From assembly GCF_003722335.1 (NCBI RefSeq), contig NZ_CP026100.1, positions 1,276,001-1,340,000 of the forward strand: a DNA stretch of 64,000 nucleotides, given 5' to 3'. The position numbers were made by a program, and so were the translations under genes. Source of the DNA: Caulobacter flavus (GTDB lineage: Bacteria > Pseudomonadota > Alphaproteobacteria > Caulobacterales > Caulobacteraceae). Position 1 is the stretch's first letter; each line of letters opens with the position of its first letter. This document shows, piece by piece, positions 35,721 through 45,215 of this stretch. Under the pieces are notes generated by a model. That model made no database searches. It was not told where the DNA came from and saw only the letters and a list, made by a program, of their open reading frames with translations.

Positions 35721-37388
35721 TCAGTCCAATGTCCGGTCCTTCGTCTCCGGCAGCAGGAACGCGGTCACCAGCACGCTGATCAGGGTGAAGATCACCGGAT
35801 ACCAGAGCCCCGCATAGATATCACCCACCGCCGCCACGATGGCGAAGGCGCTGAACGGCACGAAGCCGCCGATCCAGCCCGTGCCGATGTGGTAGGGCAG
35901 CGACAGGGCGGTGTAGCGCACCCGCGTGGGGAACAGCTCGACCAGGGCGGCGGCCAGCGGGCCGTAGAGGGCGGTGGCGCCGATCACGAACACCAGCAGC
36001 ACCCCGAACACGCCCCAGAGGTTCATGCGGGCCGGGTCGGCCTTGGTGGGATAGCCGGCCTTGGCCAGCGCCGCCCTGATCTGCGCCTCGCCGGCGGCCT
36101 TCACCGCCTTGGCTTCCTGCGCGGGCAGGCCCTTGGCGCTCTTGGAGACGATGCGCGTCTCTCCTACCTGGACGATCGCCTGCGAACCGGCGGGGCCGGC
36201 ATGGTTGGCGTAGGAGATCCCGGCGTTGGCCAGGGTGCTCTTGGCGATGTCGCAGGACGAGACGAAGGCGGCCTTGCCGATGGGATCGAACTGCAGGGCG
36301 CAGTCCTTGGGATCGGCGGTGACCGTGACCGGAGAGCGGGCGGAGGCTTCGGCCAGCGCCGGGTTGGCGGCGCGCTCCAGCAGGTGGAAGCCGGGGAAGT
36401 AGAAGGCCAGCGCCAGGACCATGCCGCCCAGCATTACCGGTTTGCGGCCGATCCTGTCCGACAGCGCGCCGAACACGACGTAGAGCACCGCGCTGACCGC
36501 CGCGCCCCCCATCATCAGGCCGTTGATCAGGCCCGGCGAGACCTTGAGGAACTTCTCCATGAAGGTCTGGATGTAGAAGAAGGTCGTGTACCAGACCGCC
36601 CCCTGGGCCGACATCACGGCGAAGAAGGCCAGCAATACGAGCTTGAGGTTCTTCCACTGGCCGAAGGCCTCGGCATAGGGCGCCTTGGACGCCGCGCCCT
36701 CTTCCTTCATCTTGGCGAAGGTCGGGCTTTCGCTGAGCTTCAGCCGCATCCACACCGAGACCGCCAGCAGGCCGATCGAGACGGCGAAGGGGATGCGCCA
36801 GCCCCAGGCGTCGAAGGCCTCCGGGCCCACCAGAGCGCCCAGCGCCCAGCGGGTCGCCAGGATGACCATCAGCGCCGCGAACAGTCCCAGCGACGCCGAA
36901 CTCTGCACCCACGAGGTCGCCCGGCCGCGCTGGCCCGGCGGCGAATGCTCGGCGACGTAGATCGCCGCGCCGCCGTACTCGCCGCCCAGGGCGAAGCCCT
37001 GCACGCAGCGCAGGATGATCAGCAGTATGGGCGCGATGATCCCCGCCTGCTGGAAGGTGGGCAGCAGGGCGATGGCGAAGGTGGCGCCGCCCATCAGCAG
37101 CACCGTAGCCAGGAACGCGCCCTTGCGGCCGGCCTGGTCGCCGATCTTGCCGAAGACCAGCGCCCCCAGCGGCCGGAAGGCGAAGCCCACTCCGAACAGG
37201 GCCAGGGCCGCCACGTAGCCGGCGGTGTCGGACAGGCCGGTGAAGAAGGTCTTGGAGATGACCTGGGCGAGGCTGCCGAAGATGAAGAAGTCGTACCACT
37301 CGAAGGCCGTGCCGGCCGACGAGGCCGCCACCACCGTGCGCATCGAGGCGCCCTTCTTCTGAGCGGCGCCGGCCGTCGTGTCCGTCAT
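35721..37388 (-). CDS. MFS transporter, metabolite:H+ symporter (MHS) family
   Basis: A 555-residue inner-membrane symporter with about 12 helices. The MHS signature appears near the N-terminus: SSAGTAFEWYDFFIFGSLA, then FGVGFAFRPLGALVFGKIGDQAGRKGAFLATV and LRCVQGFALGGEYGGAAIYVAEH. The C-terminal half has an inserted loop of about 110 residues (roughly 345-455) between two helices, containing two cysteines (DCALQF and SSCDIA). Family members carry dicarboxylates, betaine, proline or shikimate; the substrate here is not readable. Confidence 0.88.
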   Translation of the reverse strand: MTDTTAGAAQKKGASMRTVVAASSAGTAFEWYDFFIFGSLAQVISKTFFTGLSDTAGYVAALALFGVGFAFRPLGALVFGKIGDQAGRKGAFLATVLLMGGATFAIALLPTFQQAGIIAPILLIILRCVQGFALGGEYGGAAIYVAEHSPPGQRGRATSWVQSSASLGLFAALMVILATRWALGALVGPEAFDAWGWRIPFAVSIGLLAVSVWMRLKLSESPTFAKMKEEGAASKAPYAEAFGQWKNLKLVLLAFFAVMSAQGAVWYTTFFYIQTFMEKFLKVSPGLINGLMMGGAAVSAVLYVVFGALSDRIGRKPVMLGGMVLALAFYFPGFHLLERAANPALAEASARSPVTVTADPKDCALQFDPIGKAAFVSSCDIAKSTLANAGISYANHAGPAGSQAIVQVGETRIVSKSAKGLPAQEAKAVKAAGEAQIRAALAKAGYPTKADPARMNLWGVFGVLLVFVIGATALYGPLAAALVELFPTRVRYTALSLPYHIGTGWIGGFVPFSAFAIVAAVGDIYAGLWYPVIFTLISVLVTAFLLPETKDRTLD

Positions 37389-37461
37389 GCGGATCCCCCT
37401 AATTGTCGGGAGGAGTAGCCTGTAACGCCGGTCGCTGAAAGGGCGCCGATCGCGGGCGCCG

Positions 37462-40131
37462 TCAGGCGGCCGCCGTCTCCGCGGCGCTGGTCACCTCGGC
37501 CACGCGGACGATCTCGGCCAGCAGGGCGGTGGGCGAGATCGGCTTGGCCGCCACGCCGTTCATGCCGGCGGCCATGTAGGTGGCCCGCTGGTGGGCCAGC
37601 ACGTTGGCCGTGAGCGCCACGATCGGGGTGGCGCCGACCGGGCCGGGCAGGGCGCGGATCCGGCGGGCGGCCTCCAGGCCGTCGACGCCGGGCATCTGCA
37701 CGTCCATCAGGATCAGGTCGAATCCGCGCTCGGCCGCCTCCACGCCCGACAGCCCGTCCTCGGCCGTCTCGACGTCGGCGCCCAGCATCTCGAGGATCCG
37801 GCGGGCGACCATGCGGTTGGTGGGGTTGTCCTCGACCACCAGTACCTTCAGGCCTTCCAGCATCTTGTCTCCGGCGCTCTCGTCGCGCGGCGCGGTCTGC
37901 ACGGGCGGGGCGCTGATCGACAGGCTGAAGGTCGAGCCCTCGCCCTCGATCGAGCTGAACTCGACCTCGCCGCCCATCATCTGGGCCAGGCGCCGGGTGA
38001 TGGCCAGGCCCAGGCCAGAGCCGCCGAACCGCCGGGTGGTGCTCGCGTCGGCCTGCTGGAAGCGCTGGAACAGCCGCTGCTGGGCTTCCCGCGGAATGCC
38101 CACGCCGGTGTCGGAGACCTCGAACACCAGCTTGTCCCCTTCCGCCCGGCGCAGGCGCAGCGAGACCGAGCCCGATAGGGTGAACTTCACGGCGTTGCCG
38201 ACCAGGTTGAACAGGGCCTGGCGCAGGCGGGTGGGGTCGGCCAGCACGACGCCTTGGTCGGGGGCGTCGACCACCAGGGCCAAGCCCTTGTGCTCGGCCT
38301 GGGCGCGCAGCAGGCGCGCGACGCTGTGGACGAGGTCGGCCGGGTCGATCGGCTCGGGGGCGACGTCCAGGCGGCCGGCCTCGATGCGCGAGAAGTCGAT
38401 GATGTCGTCGAGCAGGGTCGACAGCATGCGGCCGCAGGCCAGGGCCTCGCCCAATAGGTGGTCGGCTTCCGCCGAAAGACCTTGGCGCTTGAGCAGGTGG
38501 ATGACCCCCAGCACGCCGTTCATCGGGGTGCGGATCTCGTGGCTCATATTGGCCAGGAACTGGGCCTTGGCCTCGTTGGCGGCCTGGGCGGCCCGCTCGG
38601 CCTCCACCAGGGCCAGCTCGGCTCGCTTCTGCTCGTCGATGTCGAGCACCAGGCCGTAGGCCTTGCGCACCCGGCCGGAGGCGTCGCGGCGGATCTCGTG
38701 GAAAAGCCGGATCCAGCGCTCCTCGCCATTGGGGCGCACCACCCGGGCGTCGAAGGCCCGCTCGCCCCAGCGGCCGACGGCGCCGGCGGCGTAGACGGCG
38801 GCCACGTCCTCCGAGCGGATCATCGGCCAGATCGCCTGGCGCACGTCGTCGAAGGTGATCCGCTGGCCCAGGATGCGGTGGAATTCCGGCGAGCCCCAGA
38901 AGGTCTTCTCGGCGTGGTCGATCTCGTAGACCCCGGCCTGGGCCGCGCCCAGGGCGGTCTTCAGCCGCCGGGCGTTGGCGCGGGCCTCGCGGCGGGCCTC
39001 GGTCAGGGCGGTGACGTCGTCCATGTAGGTGATGACGCCGGCGATGGCGCCGGTGGCGTCGCGCCAGGGGCGGGCTTCCCAGCGCAGGCGGTGCTCGCGG
39101 CCGTGGCCGTCGGTCAGGCTGTCCTCGCGGCGCACGACCGTCTGGCCGGTCAGGGCCCGCTCCACGGCCGCCACGAAGCGCTTGCGCGAGCCGTAGGTCA
39201 GGTCGTGCAGAGACTTGCCGATGACCTCGGCCTCGGTCGCCTGGAAGATGTCGAGGAAGCGCGGGCTGACCACCGTCAGGCGCAGTTCGCGGTCGTACAG
39301 GGCCACGGCGAAGGGCGCGCCCTCGACCAGCTTGCGGGCCTTCTCCTCGCCCCAGCGGGCCAGGTCGCGGTCGCGGGCGACGTCGGTGATGTTCTGCGAG
39401 ATGCCGCGCAGGGCGAAGACGCCGCCGGGCCGCGGCTCGGTCTGGAAGGTGGCGCGGAAGGCGAACTTCTGGCCCGTGGCCCCGCGCATGTGGTGTTCGA
39501 TGGTGCCGCCCTGGCCGGTGCGCACGGCGCGCAGGAAGGTCGACCGCACGCGGCTGCGTTCCGGCTCGTCGAGGCGGGCGTAGAAGGCGTCGGGCGTCGA
39601 GACTTCCTCGGGACGCAGGCCCGTCAGGCTGAGGATGTCGCTCGACCACTCGACGCGCTGGGCGATGGGATCGAAGCTCCAGACGCCGACCCCGGCGGCC
39701 GAGGCCAGCATCTCGCGCGTGCGGCGGGAGACGGCCTGCTCGGCCTTGCGGGCCACCTCGGCCGAGACGTCGCGCAGGGTGCCGACGATCTCGCCGGCCG
39801 GGCCCAGGCGCGCATGGGCCTCGAGCCAGATGCGGCGATCGTCCTTGCAGATCATGCGCACGCGCATCACCGCGCCGCCCATCCCCTGGATCACCTTGCC
39901 GGACTCCAGCAGTTCCTGGTGGTCGGCGGGGTCGACGAACTTCAGGGGCGACTGGCCGATCAGCTCGGCGGCGGTCCAGCCGGTCAGGCGGGTCCAGGCG
40001 GGATTGACGGTGGCGAAACGCCCCTCGGCCACGACCGCGAACAGGTCGTGGGCGTTCTCGAAGAACCATTGCGCGCTCTCGGCCTGGCTCAAAGGCGCGG
40101 GCGGCGTGTCTGGCGAGCGCGACGAGGACAT
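37462..40131 (-). CDS. Hybrid sensor histidine kinase with four PAS domains and a receiver
   Basis: An 889-residue soluble kinase. Four PAS domains lie in tandem (about 25-125, 140-255, 268-378 and 390-505). They are followed by HisKA with His531 in NMSHEIRTPMNGV, a HATPase domain (NLVGNAVKFT, DTGVGIPREAQQRLFQRFQQ, GSGLGLAITRRL) and a receiver with Asp810 in LILMDVQMPGVDGLEAARRI. No transmembrane segment is seen, so it senses a cytoplasmic signal. Output must pass to a phosphotransferase; the only Hpt-like gene in the window is chpT, but no link is proven. Confidence 0.93.
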   Translation of the reverse strand: MSSSRSPDTPPAPLSQAESAQWFFENAHDLFAVVAEGRFATVNPAWTRLTGWTAAELIGQSPLKFVDPADHQELLESGKVIQGMGGAVMRVRMICKDDRRIWLEAHARLGPAGEIVGTLRDVSAEVARKAEQAVSRRTREMLASAAGVGVWSFDPIAQRVEWSSDILSLTGLRPEEVSTPDAFYARLDEPERSRVRSTFLRAVRTGQGGTIEHHMRGATGQKFAFRATFQTEPRPGGVFALRGISQNITDVARDRDLARWGEEKARKLVEGAPFAVALYDRELRLTVVSPRFLDIFQATEAEVIGKSLHDLTYGSRKRFVAAVERALTGQTVVRREDSLTDGHGREHRLRWEARPWRDATGAIAGVITYMDDVTALTEARREARANARRLKTALGAAQAGVYEIDHAEKTFWGSPEFHRILGQRITFDDVRQAIWPMIRSEDVAAVYAAGAVGRWGERAFDARVVRPNGEERWIRLFHEIRRDASGRVRKAYGLVLDIDEQKRAELALVEAERAAQAANEAKAQFLANMSHEIRTPMNGVLGVIHLLKRQGLSAEADHLLGEALACGRMLSTLLDDIIDFSRIEAGRLDVAPEPIDPADLVHSVARLLRAQAEHKGLALVVDAPDQGVVLADPTRLRQALFNLVGNAVKFTLSGSVSLRLRRAEGDKLVFEVSDTGVGIPREAQQRLFQRFQQADASTTRRFGGSGLGLAITRRLAQMMGGEVEFSSIEGEGSTFSLSISAPPVQTAPRDESAGDKMLEGLKVLVVEDNPTNRMVARRILEMLGADVETAEDGLSGVEAAERGFDLILMDVQMPGVDGLEAARRIRALPGPVGATPIVALTANVLAHQRATYMAAGMNGVAAKPISPTALLAEIVRVAEVTSAAETAAA

Positions 40132-40267
40132 CCCAGCTCCCGGCGGAAGGTGAGGCGGATTGTCGCGACCAAGGGTAAACTTAAGGTTGGCGCCGGCGCG
40201 TTGAGCGCGAGAAATCTCGCGACGATCGCGTCGCGGGGACGAAAATCACGTCGCCCGCCGCCCCTAA

Positions 40268-40301
40268 CGAAAAACCCCGCCCGGATCGCTCCGGACGGGG
40301 C
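40268..40301 (-). terminator. Terminator of the siderophore-type TonB receptor gene
   Basis: On the minus strand CCCCGTCCGGA / TCCGGGCGGGG arms with a GCGA loop are followed by TTTTTCG. It lies 32 bp past the stop. Confidence 0.92.
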
Positions 40302-40332
40302 TTCTGCGTGATGCTTCGCCGGGGCGAAGGGA

Positions 40333-42738
40333 TCAGTAGCGGACGTTCAGCGTCAGCATGGTCTGGCGGGCCGGCGCCGGGTCGGCGTGGTGCACGCCGT
40401 TGGTGCGCAGGATGTAGCGTTCGTCCGTCAGGTTCTGGACGTTCAGCTGCAGGTCGACCTTGTCGTTGACCTGGTACGAGGCGAAGGCGTCGTAACGGGT
40501 GTAGGACGGGATGTAGATGCCGTTGCCGCCGCCACCGGCGCCGCCCTGGTTGCCGCCGAAGGTCTTCGACACGTAGTAGGCGCCGCCGCCGATCGTCAGC
40601 GGGCGCAGCACGCGGTAGGTCGTGAACAGGCTGAAGGTGTTCTTCGGCGTGTTGGCCAGCGGATCACCGGTGTTGAGGTGCGGCGTCACCGTGGTGACGG
40701 CGTTGGAGCCGGTGCCGGTGGTGGTGACAGTCACCGCGCCGCGAACCAGCTCGCTGTCCATGTAGGTGTAGCCGCCGAACACCTGCCACTTCGGCGTGAT
40801 CTTGCCCGACACGCCGAGCTCGACGCCCTGCACGCGGGTCTCGCCGACCTGGGCGAAGTCGGTGGCCGCCGGGCCGACCAGGATCTGGGCGTTCTTGCGC
40901 TCGGTGCGGAACACCGCGCCCGACAGGGCCAGCTGGTCGCCGAACAGGTTCCACTTCGCGCCCAGCTCGTAGCTGGTCGTGTCTTCAGGATCGAGGACCT
41001 TGGTCGACAGGCTGCCCGAACCGATGCCGCCCGAGCCGTTCTGGTCGCCGGCCGCGATGGTCGGCGGGGTCGAGGAGGTGGCGAAGGAGCCGTAGATGCT
41101 GCTCGAGGCGGTCGGCTTGTAGTTCAGGCCGATCTGGTAGTTGACGAAGTCCCAGCTGGTCTTCGGCACGTTGGTGTAGCTGACCGAGGTGATCACGCCG
41201 TTGGTGTTGGTCGAGGCGGCGTTGTAGCCCTTGGTCGAGTAGTCGTCGTAGCGGACGCCGACGTTCAGCAGCAGCTTCTCGGTAAGCTTCAGCGTGTCGA
41301 AGGCGTAGATCGCGGCGGTCTTGGTCTTCGACTGCGAAGCCGGGCCGCGGTTGATCGTGCCGCTCCAGGCGTCGCTCGGGTTGGGCGCGTAGAGGCGGGT
41401 GCAGTCGCCGGTGCCGGCGCCGGTGAAGCCGACCGGGCAGCTCGAGCCGCTGGCGGTGTAGAAGGTGTAGCTGGCGTTGTCGTTCTGCTCGCGGCCCAGC
41501 TCGAAGCCGGCGTTGAAGCTGTTCTCGATGGAGCCGAGGTTGAACTTGCCGCTGACGTCGCTGACGAAGGCGATGGTCGTGGTCTCGTTCCAGCGCGACT
41601 TGGTGCCGCGCTTCATCCACCACTCGCCGGCCACGAATTGGGCCACGCCGCCGTCGCCGGGGTTGGTGACGAAGTAGTCGTTCAGCGTCTTGCCATAGCG
41701 GAAGGCCTGGCGGACCGAGAAGTCGTCGTTGATCTCGTGGCGGACGGCGATCGTGGCGATGTCGGCCTTGGTCTTCATCCAGTCGCGATCGAGGCCGTAA
41801 TAGGCGTCGCGCGAGACGTCGAGGATGCCGCTGGCCGGCTTGGTGCGACCGTCCGGCGAGGTGGGGCCCCAGCTGTTGGCGGCGGTGCCGCGCTTGGTGA
41901 CCAGCGGGATGCCGTAGTCCGGATCCTGGTCGGTATCGAGGTGATAGTAGCTGAAGGTCAGCTGGGTGGCGGTGTCGATGCCGAAGGCCAGCGACGGGGC
42001 GATGCCCCAGCGCTTGAAGTCGACGCTGTCGCGCCCGGGCGTGTCGCCTTCGGTGACCATCAGGTTCAGGCGCAGGGCGGCGTTCTCGCCGAAGGCGTAG
42101 TTGCCGTCGGCCGTGCCGCGGTAATAGTTGTCGGTGCCGATGGCGGCCGAGCCGCGCAGGAAGTTGCTGGTCTTGGGCGACTTGGTCGACAGGTTGATGC
42201 TGCCGCCGCCCGAGCCGCGGCCGCTGTAGACCGAGTCCGGACCCTTGATGACCTCGACCTGTTCCAGGTTGAAGACTTCGCGGGTCTGGCCGCCGGTGTC
42301 GCGGATGCCGTCGACGAAGATGTTGTTGCCCGACGACTGGCCGCGGATGAACGGACGGTCGGCCAGCGGCTGGCCGCCTTCGCCGGCGCCGAAGGTGATG
42401 CCCGGCGAGGTGCGCAGGATGTCCTGCAGCGAGGTGGCGGCGGTCTGCTCGATGATCTGGCTGGAGATCACGGTGATCGAGCGCGGCGTGTCGACCAGCG
42501 GGGCGGTGTATTTGCCCGACTGCATGTCGGTGGCCTTGCGGGCGTCGACGGCGACGCCGGACACTTCCTGCACGTCGGCCGCGCCCGGGGCGGTGGCGAC
42601 CGGAGCGTCGACGGCGTCGGCGGCGAAGGCGGCGGGCGCCAGGGCCAGACCCGCGACGCCGGCGACGGCGGCGGCGCCCAGGGCGCGACGGGCTTGGCTG
42701 CGAACGCCGGCGACGGCGGGCGAGGAAGACTTTTGCAT
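40333..42738 (-). CDS. TonB-dependent siderophore receptor
   Basis: Outer-membrane receptor of 801 residues. ATG 42738 gives a signal peptide (VAGVAGLALAPAAFA); the frame extends upstream without signal-like sequence. The plug domain (about 75-185) has SITVISSQIIEQTAATSLQDILRTSPGI, FIRGQSSGNNIFVDGIRD and IKGPDSVYSGRGSGGGSINLSTK, the last being typical of FhuA/FpvA-type siderophore receptors. The barrel ends LMLTLNVRY-like with a terminal aromatic residue. An AT-rich Fur-box-like stretch lies about 95-110 bp upstream. Catecholate versus hydroxamate substrate cannot be told. Confidence 0.9.
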   Translation of the reverse strand: MQKSSSPAVAGVRSQARRALGAAAVAGVAGLALAPAAFAADAVDAPVATAPGAADVQEVSGVAVDARKATDMQSGKYTAPLVDTPRSITVISSQIIEQTAATSLQDILRTSPGITFGAGEGGQPLADRPFIRGQSSGNNIFVDGIRDTGGQTREVFNLEQVEVIKGPDSVYSGRGSGGGSINLSTKSPKTSNFLRGSAAIGTDNYYRGTADGNYAFGENAALRLNLMVTEGDTPGRDSVDFKRWGIAPSLAFGIDTATQLTFSYYHLDTDQDPDYGIPLVTKRGTAANSWGPTSPDGRTKPASGILDVSRDAYYGLDRDWMKTKADIATIAVRHEINDDFSVRQAFRYGKTLNDYFVTNPGDGGVAQFVAGEWWMKRGTKSRWNETTTIAFVSDVSGKFNLGSIENSFNAGFELGREQNDNASYTFYTASGSSCPVGFTGAGTGDCTRLYAPNPSDAWSGTINRGPASQSKTKTAAIYAFDTLKLTEKLLLNVGVRYDDYSTKGYNAASTNTNGVITSVSYTNVPKTSWDFVNYQIGLNYKPTASSSIYGSFATSSTPPTIAAGDQNGSGGIGSGSLSTKVLDPEDTTSYELGAKWNLFGDQLALSGAVFRTERKNAQILVGPAATDFAQVGETRVQGVELGVSGKITPKWQVFGGYTYMDSELVRGAVTVTTTGTGSNAVTTVTPHLNTGDPLANTPKNTFSLFTTYRVLRPLTIGGGAYYVSKTFGGNQGGAGGGGNGIYIPSYTRYDAFASYQVNDKVDLQLNVQNLTDERYILRTNGVHHADPAPARQTMLTLNVRY

Positions 42739-42830
42739 CTTGTCGAGAGACCCCAGCTCGGGTCGCGGGGGAGGATCCGCGGCCCCTGTCCTGAAATTGC
42801 GAGGCGTTCTTATGTACGCAATTGCCGGGG

Positions 42831-42850
42831 TGCAATAATAATCAGTCGCA
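42831..42850 (-). promoter_or_regulatory. Fur-box-like site upstream of the siderophore receptor
   Basis: TGCAATAATAATCAGTCGCA has TGC/GCA ends and an AT-rich centre like alphaproteobacterial Fur operators. It lies next to an inverted repeat AATTGCG/CGCAATT (42795-42801/42817-42823). Fur control fits the receptor's role but rests on pattern only. Confidence 0.35.
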
Positions 42851-42913
42851 GGAGGAGCACGGCCGCCGCTGCGCGCGGCAACCGTGACCATTATGCAACG
42901 TATCGGCTTCGTA

Positions 42914-43693
42914 TCAGGCGCCGCGGGCGACGAACCAGCCGTTGCGGAAGCCCTGGTCGGCCTTGCCGTACAGGAACGGCTCGCCTTCGGGCGTGGTGAA
43001 GCGGCCGCCGGCGGCCACGATCAGGGCGTGGCCGGCGGCGGTGTCCCATTCCATGGTCGGTCCGTGGCGCGGATAGATGTCGGCCGCGCCCTCGGCGATG
43101 CGGGCCAGCTTGATCGACGAGTCCATCGGCGCGCGCAGGGAAAAGCCGTACTGGTCGGCCAGGGCGGTGGCCTTGTCTTCCTTCATGGTGTGGCTGACCA
43201 GGGCCAGGGCCTGCCCCTCGGGCCAGGCGCGCGCCCGCACCGGCGTCTCGTCGCCGCTTGGCCCCTCGCGCTTGACCACGCCGCAGTCGGCCGTGAACCA
43301 CACCTCGCCCGTGGCGGGGGCGCAGACCGCGCCGGCCACCGGCGCGCCGTTGTCGATCAGGCCGATGTTGACGGTGAAATTGGGATCGCCGCGCACGAAG
43401 GCCTTGGTGCCGTCCACCGGGTCGACCAGGAAGAAGCGAGGGCCGATCTGGTCGGGCGTGCCGTACTCGCAGGCATGCTCCTCGGAGATGGCGGGAATGT
43501 CGGGATAGCGCTCGGCCAGCAGCGCCAGGATGACCTTCTCGCCGGCCCGGTCGGCCTCGGTCACCGGGCTTTCGTCGGCCTTGCGCACGACGTCGAGCTC
43601 GGTCCGCCAGAACGGCAGGATCACCTCGGCGGCGGCCTCGACGATACGGGCCAGGTCGCGTCCGATGTCGGCCGGGATGGGGGCGGAGCTCAT
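42914..43693 (-). CDS. cysQ: 3'(2'),5'-bisphosphate nucleotidase CysQ
   Basis: Mg-dependent phosphatase of the inositol monophosphatase superfamily, removing the 3'-phosphate from PAP during sulfate assimilation and sulfotransfer. The 259-residue protein shows the metal motifs: Glu in ISEEHACEY, FFLVDPVDGTKAFVRG (DPxDGT) and EWDTAAGHALIVAAGG (WDxAA). The start ATG at 43693 overlaps the DUF3553 stop. PAP is the by-product of sulfotransferases, and a sulfotransferase-like gene lies about 2.4 kb away at 46050. Confidence 0.9.
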   Translation of the reverse strand: MSSAPIPADIGRDLARIVEAAAEVILPFWRTELDVVRKADESPVTEADRAGEKVILALLAERYPDIPAISEEHACEYGTPDQIGPRFFLVDPVDGTKAFVRGDPNFTVNIGLIDNGAPVAGAVCAPATGEVWFTADCGVVKREGPSGDETPVRARAWPEGQALALVSHTMKEDKATALADQYGFSLRAPMDSSIKLARIAEGAADIYPRHGPTMEWDTAAGHALIVAAGGRFTTPEGEPFLYGKADQGFRNGWFVARGA

Positions 43694-43878
43694 GCTTGTC
43701 CTCGGGGGTCGTCGCCGACGAAAACCAGCCTCACGACACGGGCGTCGATCGTCTGCTTGCCGGCCTCTTCGAAGTTCACGGTTACGCGATGGCCGGTCAC
43801 GGACTGCACCTGGCCAAGGCCCCAGTCGGGCTGGCCCGGATGGCGCACAAGCACGCCGGGTTCGAGAAACGGATCCAT
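43690..43878 (-). CDS. DUF3553 protein
   Basis: A 62-residue protein matching DUF3553: VLVRHPGQPDWGLGQVQSV followed by VTVNFEEAGKQTIDARVVRLVFV, which reads as a small beta-barrel like the RNA-polymerase-interacting CarD/Tudor-type folds. It overlaps cysQ by ATGA and is divergent from chpT across 141 bp. Function unknown. Confidence 0.8.
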   Translation of the reverse strand: MDPFLEPGVLVRHPGQPDWGLGQVQSVTGHRVTVNFEEAGKQTIDARVVRLVFVGDDPRGQA

Positions 43879-44019
43879 CACGGCTCCCTGATAGTGCGAG
43901 ACGACGCAAAGTGTGAGCGGTTTTAGGCGTCGGCCGGCGTCGATCTGTGCGCGGCCTGGTTGAAACCGTTTTCGCGGCGACGTTTGCCAAAGCCCCAAAT
44001 CACGCCAAAGATCGCGCCC

Positions 44020-44703
44020 ATGACCGACACCGCCGCCCCCGCCTCGCCCGCGTCCGCCGCCTCGCTGGACGTCAACGGTCCGGATTTCGCCGCCCTGGTG
44101 GCCGCGCGCCTGTGTCACGACTTCATCAGCCCCGCCAGCGCCATCGTCTCGGGCCTGGATCTGCTGGAGGATCCCAGCGCCCAGGACATGCGCGACGACG
44201 CCATGAGCCTGATCAGCAGCTCGGCCCGCAAGCTGGCCGACCTGCTGCAGTTCACCCGCGTGGCCTTCGGCGCCTCGGCCTCGGCCGAGTCCTTCGACTC
44301 CCGCGAGCTGGAGCGGCTGGCCCAGCAGGGCGTGTTCGCCCACGTTCGGCCAAGCCTGACCTGGGACATCGCGCCGCAGCCGCTGAACAAGGCCGCCTCG
44401 CGCGCCCTGCTCAACATCGCCCAGATCGCCGCCAGCGCCCTGCCGGCCGGCGGCGCGGCCACGCTGCGCGCCGTCGTCGCCGACGGCCGCACGGCCATCA
44501 CCGCCGACGCCGTGGGGCCCCGCGCCCGCCTGCGCCCCGAGGTGCTGGCCGGCCTGAAGGGCGAGCCGCTGGGCGAGGGCCTGGGCGGCCCGTGGGTGCA
44601 GGCGGCCTATCTGTTCTCGGTGGTTCGCGCCGCCGGCGGCCAGATCGGCGTCGAGATCGCCGAGGAGCGGGTCAGCATCGCCGCCTGGACCCCCGCCGAC
44701 TGA
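44020..44703 (+). CDS. chpT: Histidine phosphotransferase ChpT
   Basis: Relays phosphate from the CckA hybrid kinase to CtrA and CpdR, controlling the alphaproteobacterial cell cycle. The 227-residue dimeric protein resembles a histidine kinase core that has lost ATP binding. The phospho-accepting His33 lies in AARLCHDFISPASAIVSGLDLL. The degenerate ATPase-like half includes LLNIAQIAASALPAGG and ends GGQIGVEIAEERVSIAAW. ATG 44020 matches the known ChpT start; upstream in-frame sequence is not conserved. cheY and cheR follow. Confidence 0.95.
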   Translation: MTDTAAPASPASAASLDVNGPDFAALVAARLCHDFISPASAIVSGLDLLEDPSAQDMRDDAMSLISSSARKLADLLQFTRVAFGASASAESFDSRELERLAQQGVFAHVRPSLTWDIAPQPLNKAASRALLNIAQIAASALPAGGAATLRAVVADGRTAITADAVGPRARLRPEVLAGLKGEPLGEGLGGPWVQAAYLFSVVRAAGGQIGVEIAEERVSIAAWTPAD

Positions 44704-44784
44704 GGCGCCGACCGAGCCGGACGTTTTTCCGCGCCGTCACCGCTCCTTAACCCGGATCGGCCCATGCTGGCCGTCTTGAATTTC

Positions 44785-44831
44785 GAGCGCGTCAGTCGGC
44801 GAAACCGCACACACTTTCGCCTGACGCGCTC
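44785..44831. repeat. GAGCGCGTCAG / CTGACGCGCTC palindromic repeat, copy 2
   Basis: Eleven-bp perfect outer arms and a 6-bp inner stem (GCGAAA/TTTCGC) with a 3-nt bulge enclose a 10-nt loop. It lies 18 bp before the cheY start and so would fold at the 5' end of that message. It is a relative of the element at 31498-31540. Confidence 0.85.
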
Positions 44832-44849
44832 GCCGATTTGGAGCGCGCC

Positions 44850-45215
44850 GTGAAGACCTGCCTCGTCGTCGACGACAGCCGGGTGATCCGCAAGGTGGCC
44901 CGCCGTGCGTTGGAGGACATCGGCTTCGAGATCGCCGAGGCCGCCGACGGCATGGAGGCGCTGGCCTGGTGTCGCGCGGCCATGCCCGACGCCGTCCTGC
45001 TCGACTGGAACATGCCGGTGATGAACGGCCTGGAATTCCTGCAGCGCCTGCGCCAGGAGCCGGGCGGCGACACGCCGGTGGTGGTGTTCTGCACGGTCGA
45101 GAACAGGGTCGACAACATTCGGCTGGCGCTCGACCACGGCGCCGACGAGTACATCATGAAGCCCTTCGACGGCGAGATCATCGCCGCCAAGTTCGCCGAG
45201 GCGGGCCTGCTATGA
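44850..45215 (+). CDS. cheY: CheY-type single-domain response regulator
   Basis: A 121-residue stand-alone receiver. Asp8 and Asp9 (VVDDSRVIRKVA) bind Mg, Asp52 in VLLDWNMPVMNG is the phospho-acceptor, Thr lies in VVFCTVEN and Lys in YIMKPFDG. The GTG start at 44850 has GGAG 6 nt upstream and gives the usual MKTCLVVDD beginning. It overlaps cheR by ATGA. The chpT-cheY-cheR order is conserved in Caulobacter. No flagellar-switch role can be assigned from sequence alone. Confidence 0.9.
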   Translation: MKTCLVVDDSRVIRKVARRALEDIGFEIAEAADGMEALAWCRAAMPDAVLLDWNMPVMNGLEFLQRLRQEPGGDTPVVVFCTVENRVDNIRLALDHGADEYIMKPFDGEIIAAKFAEAGLL

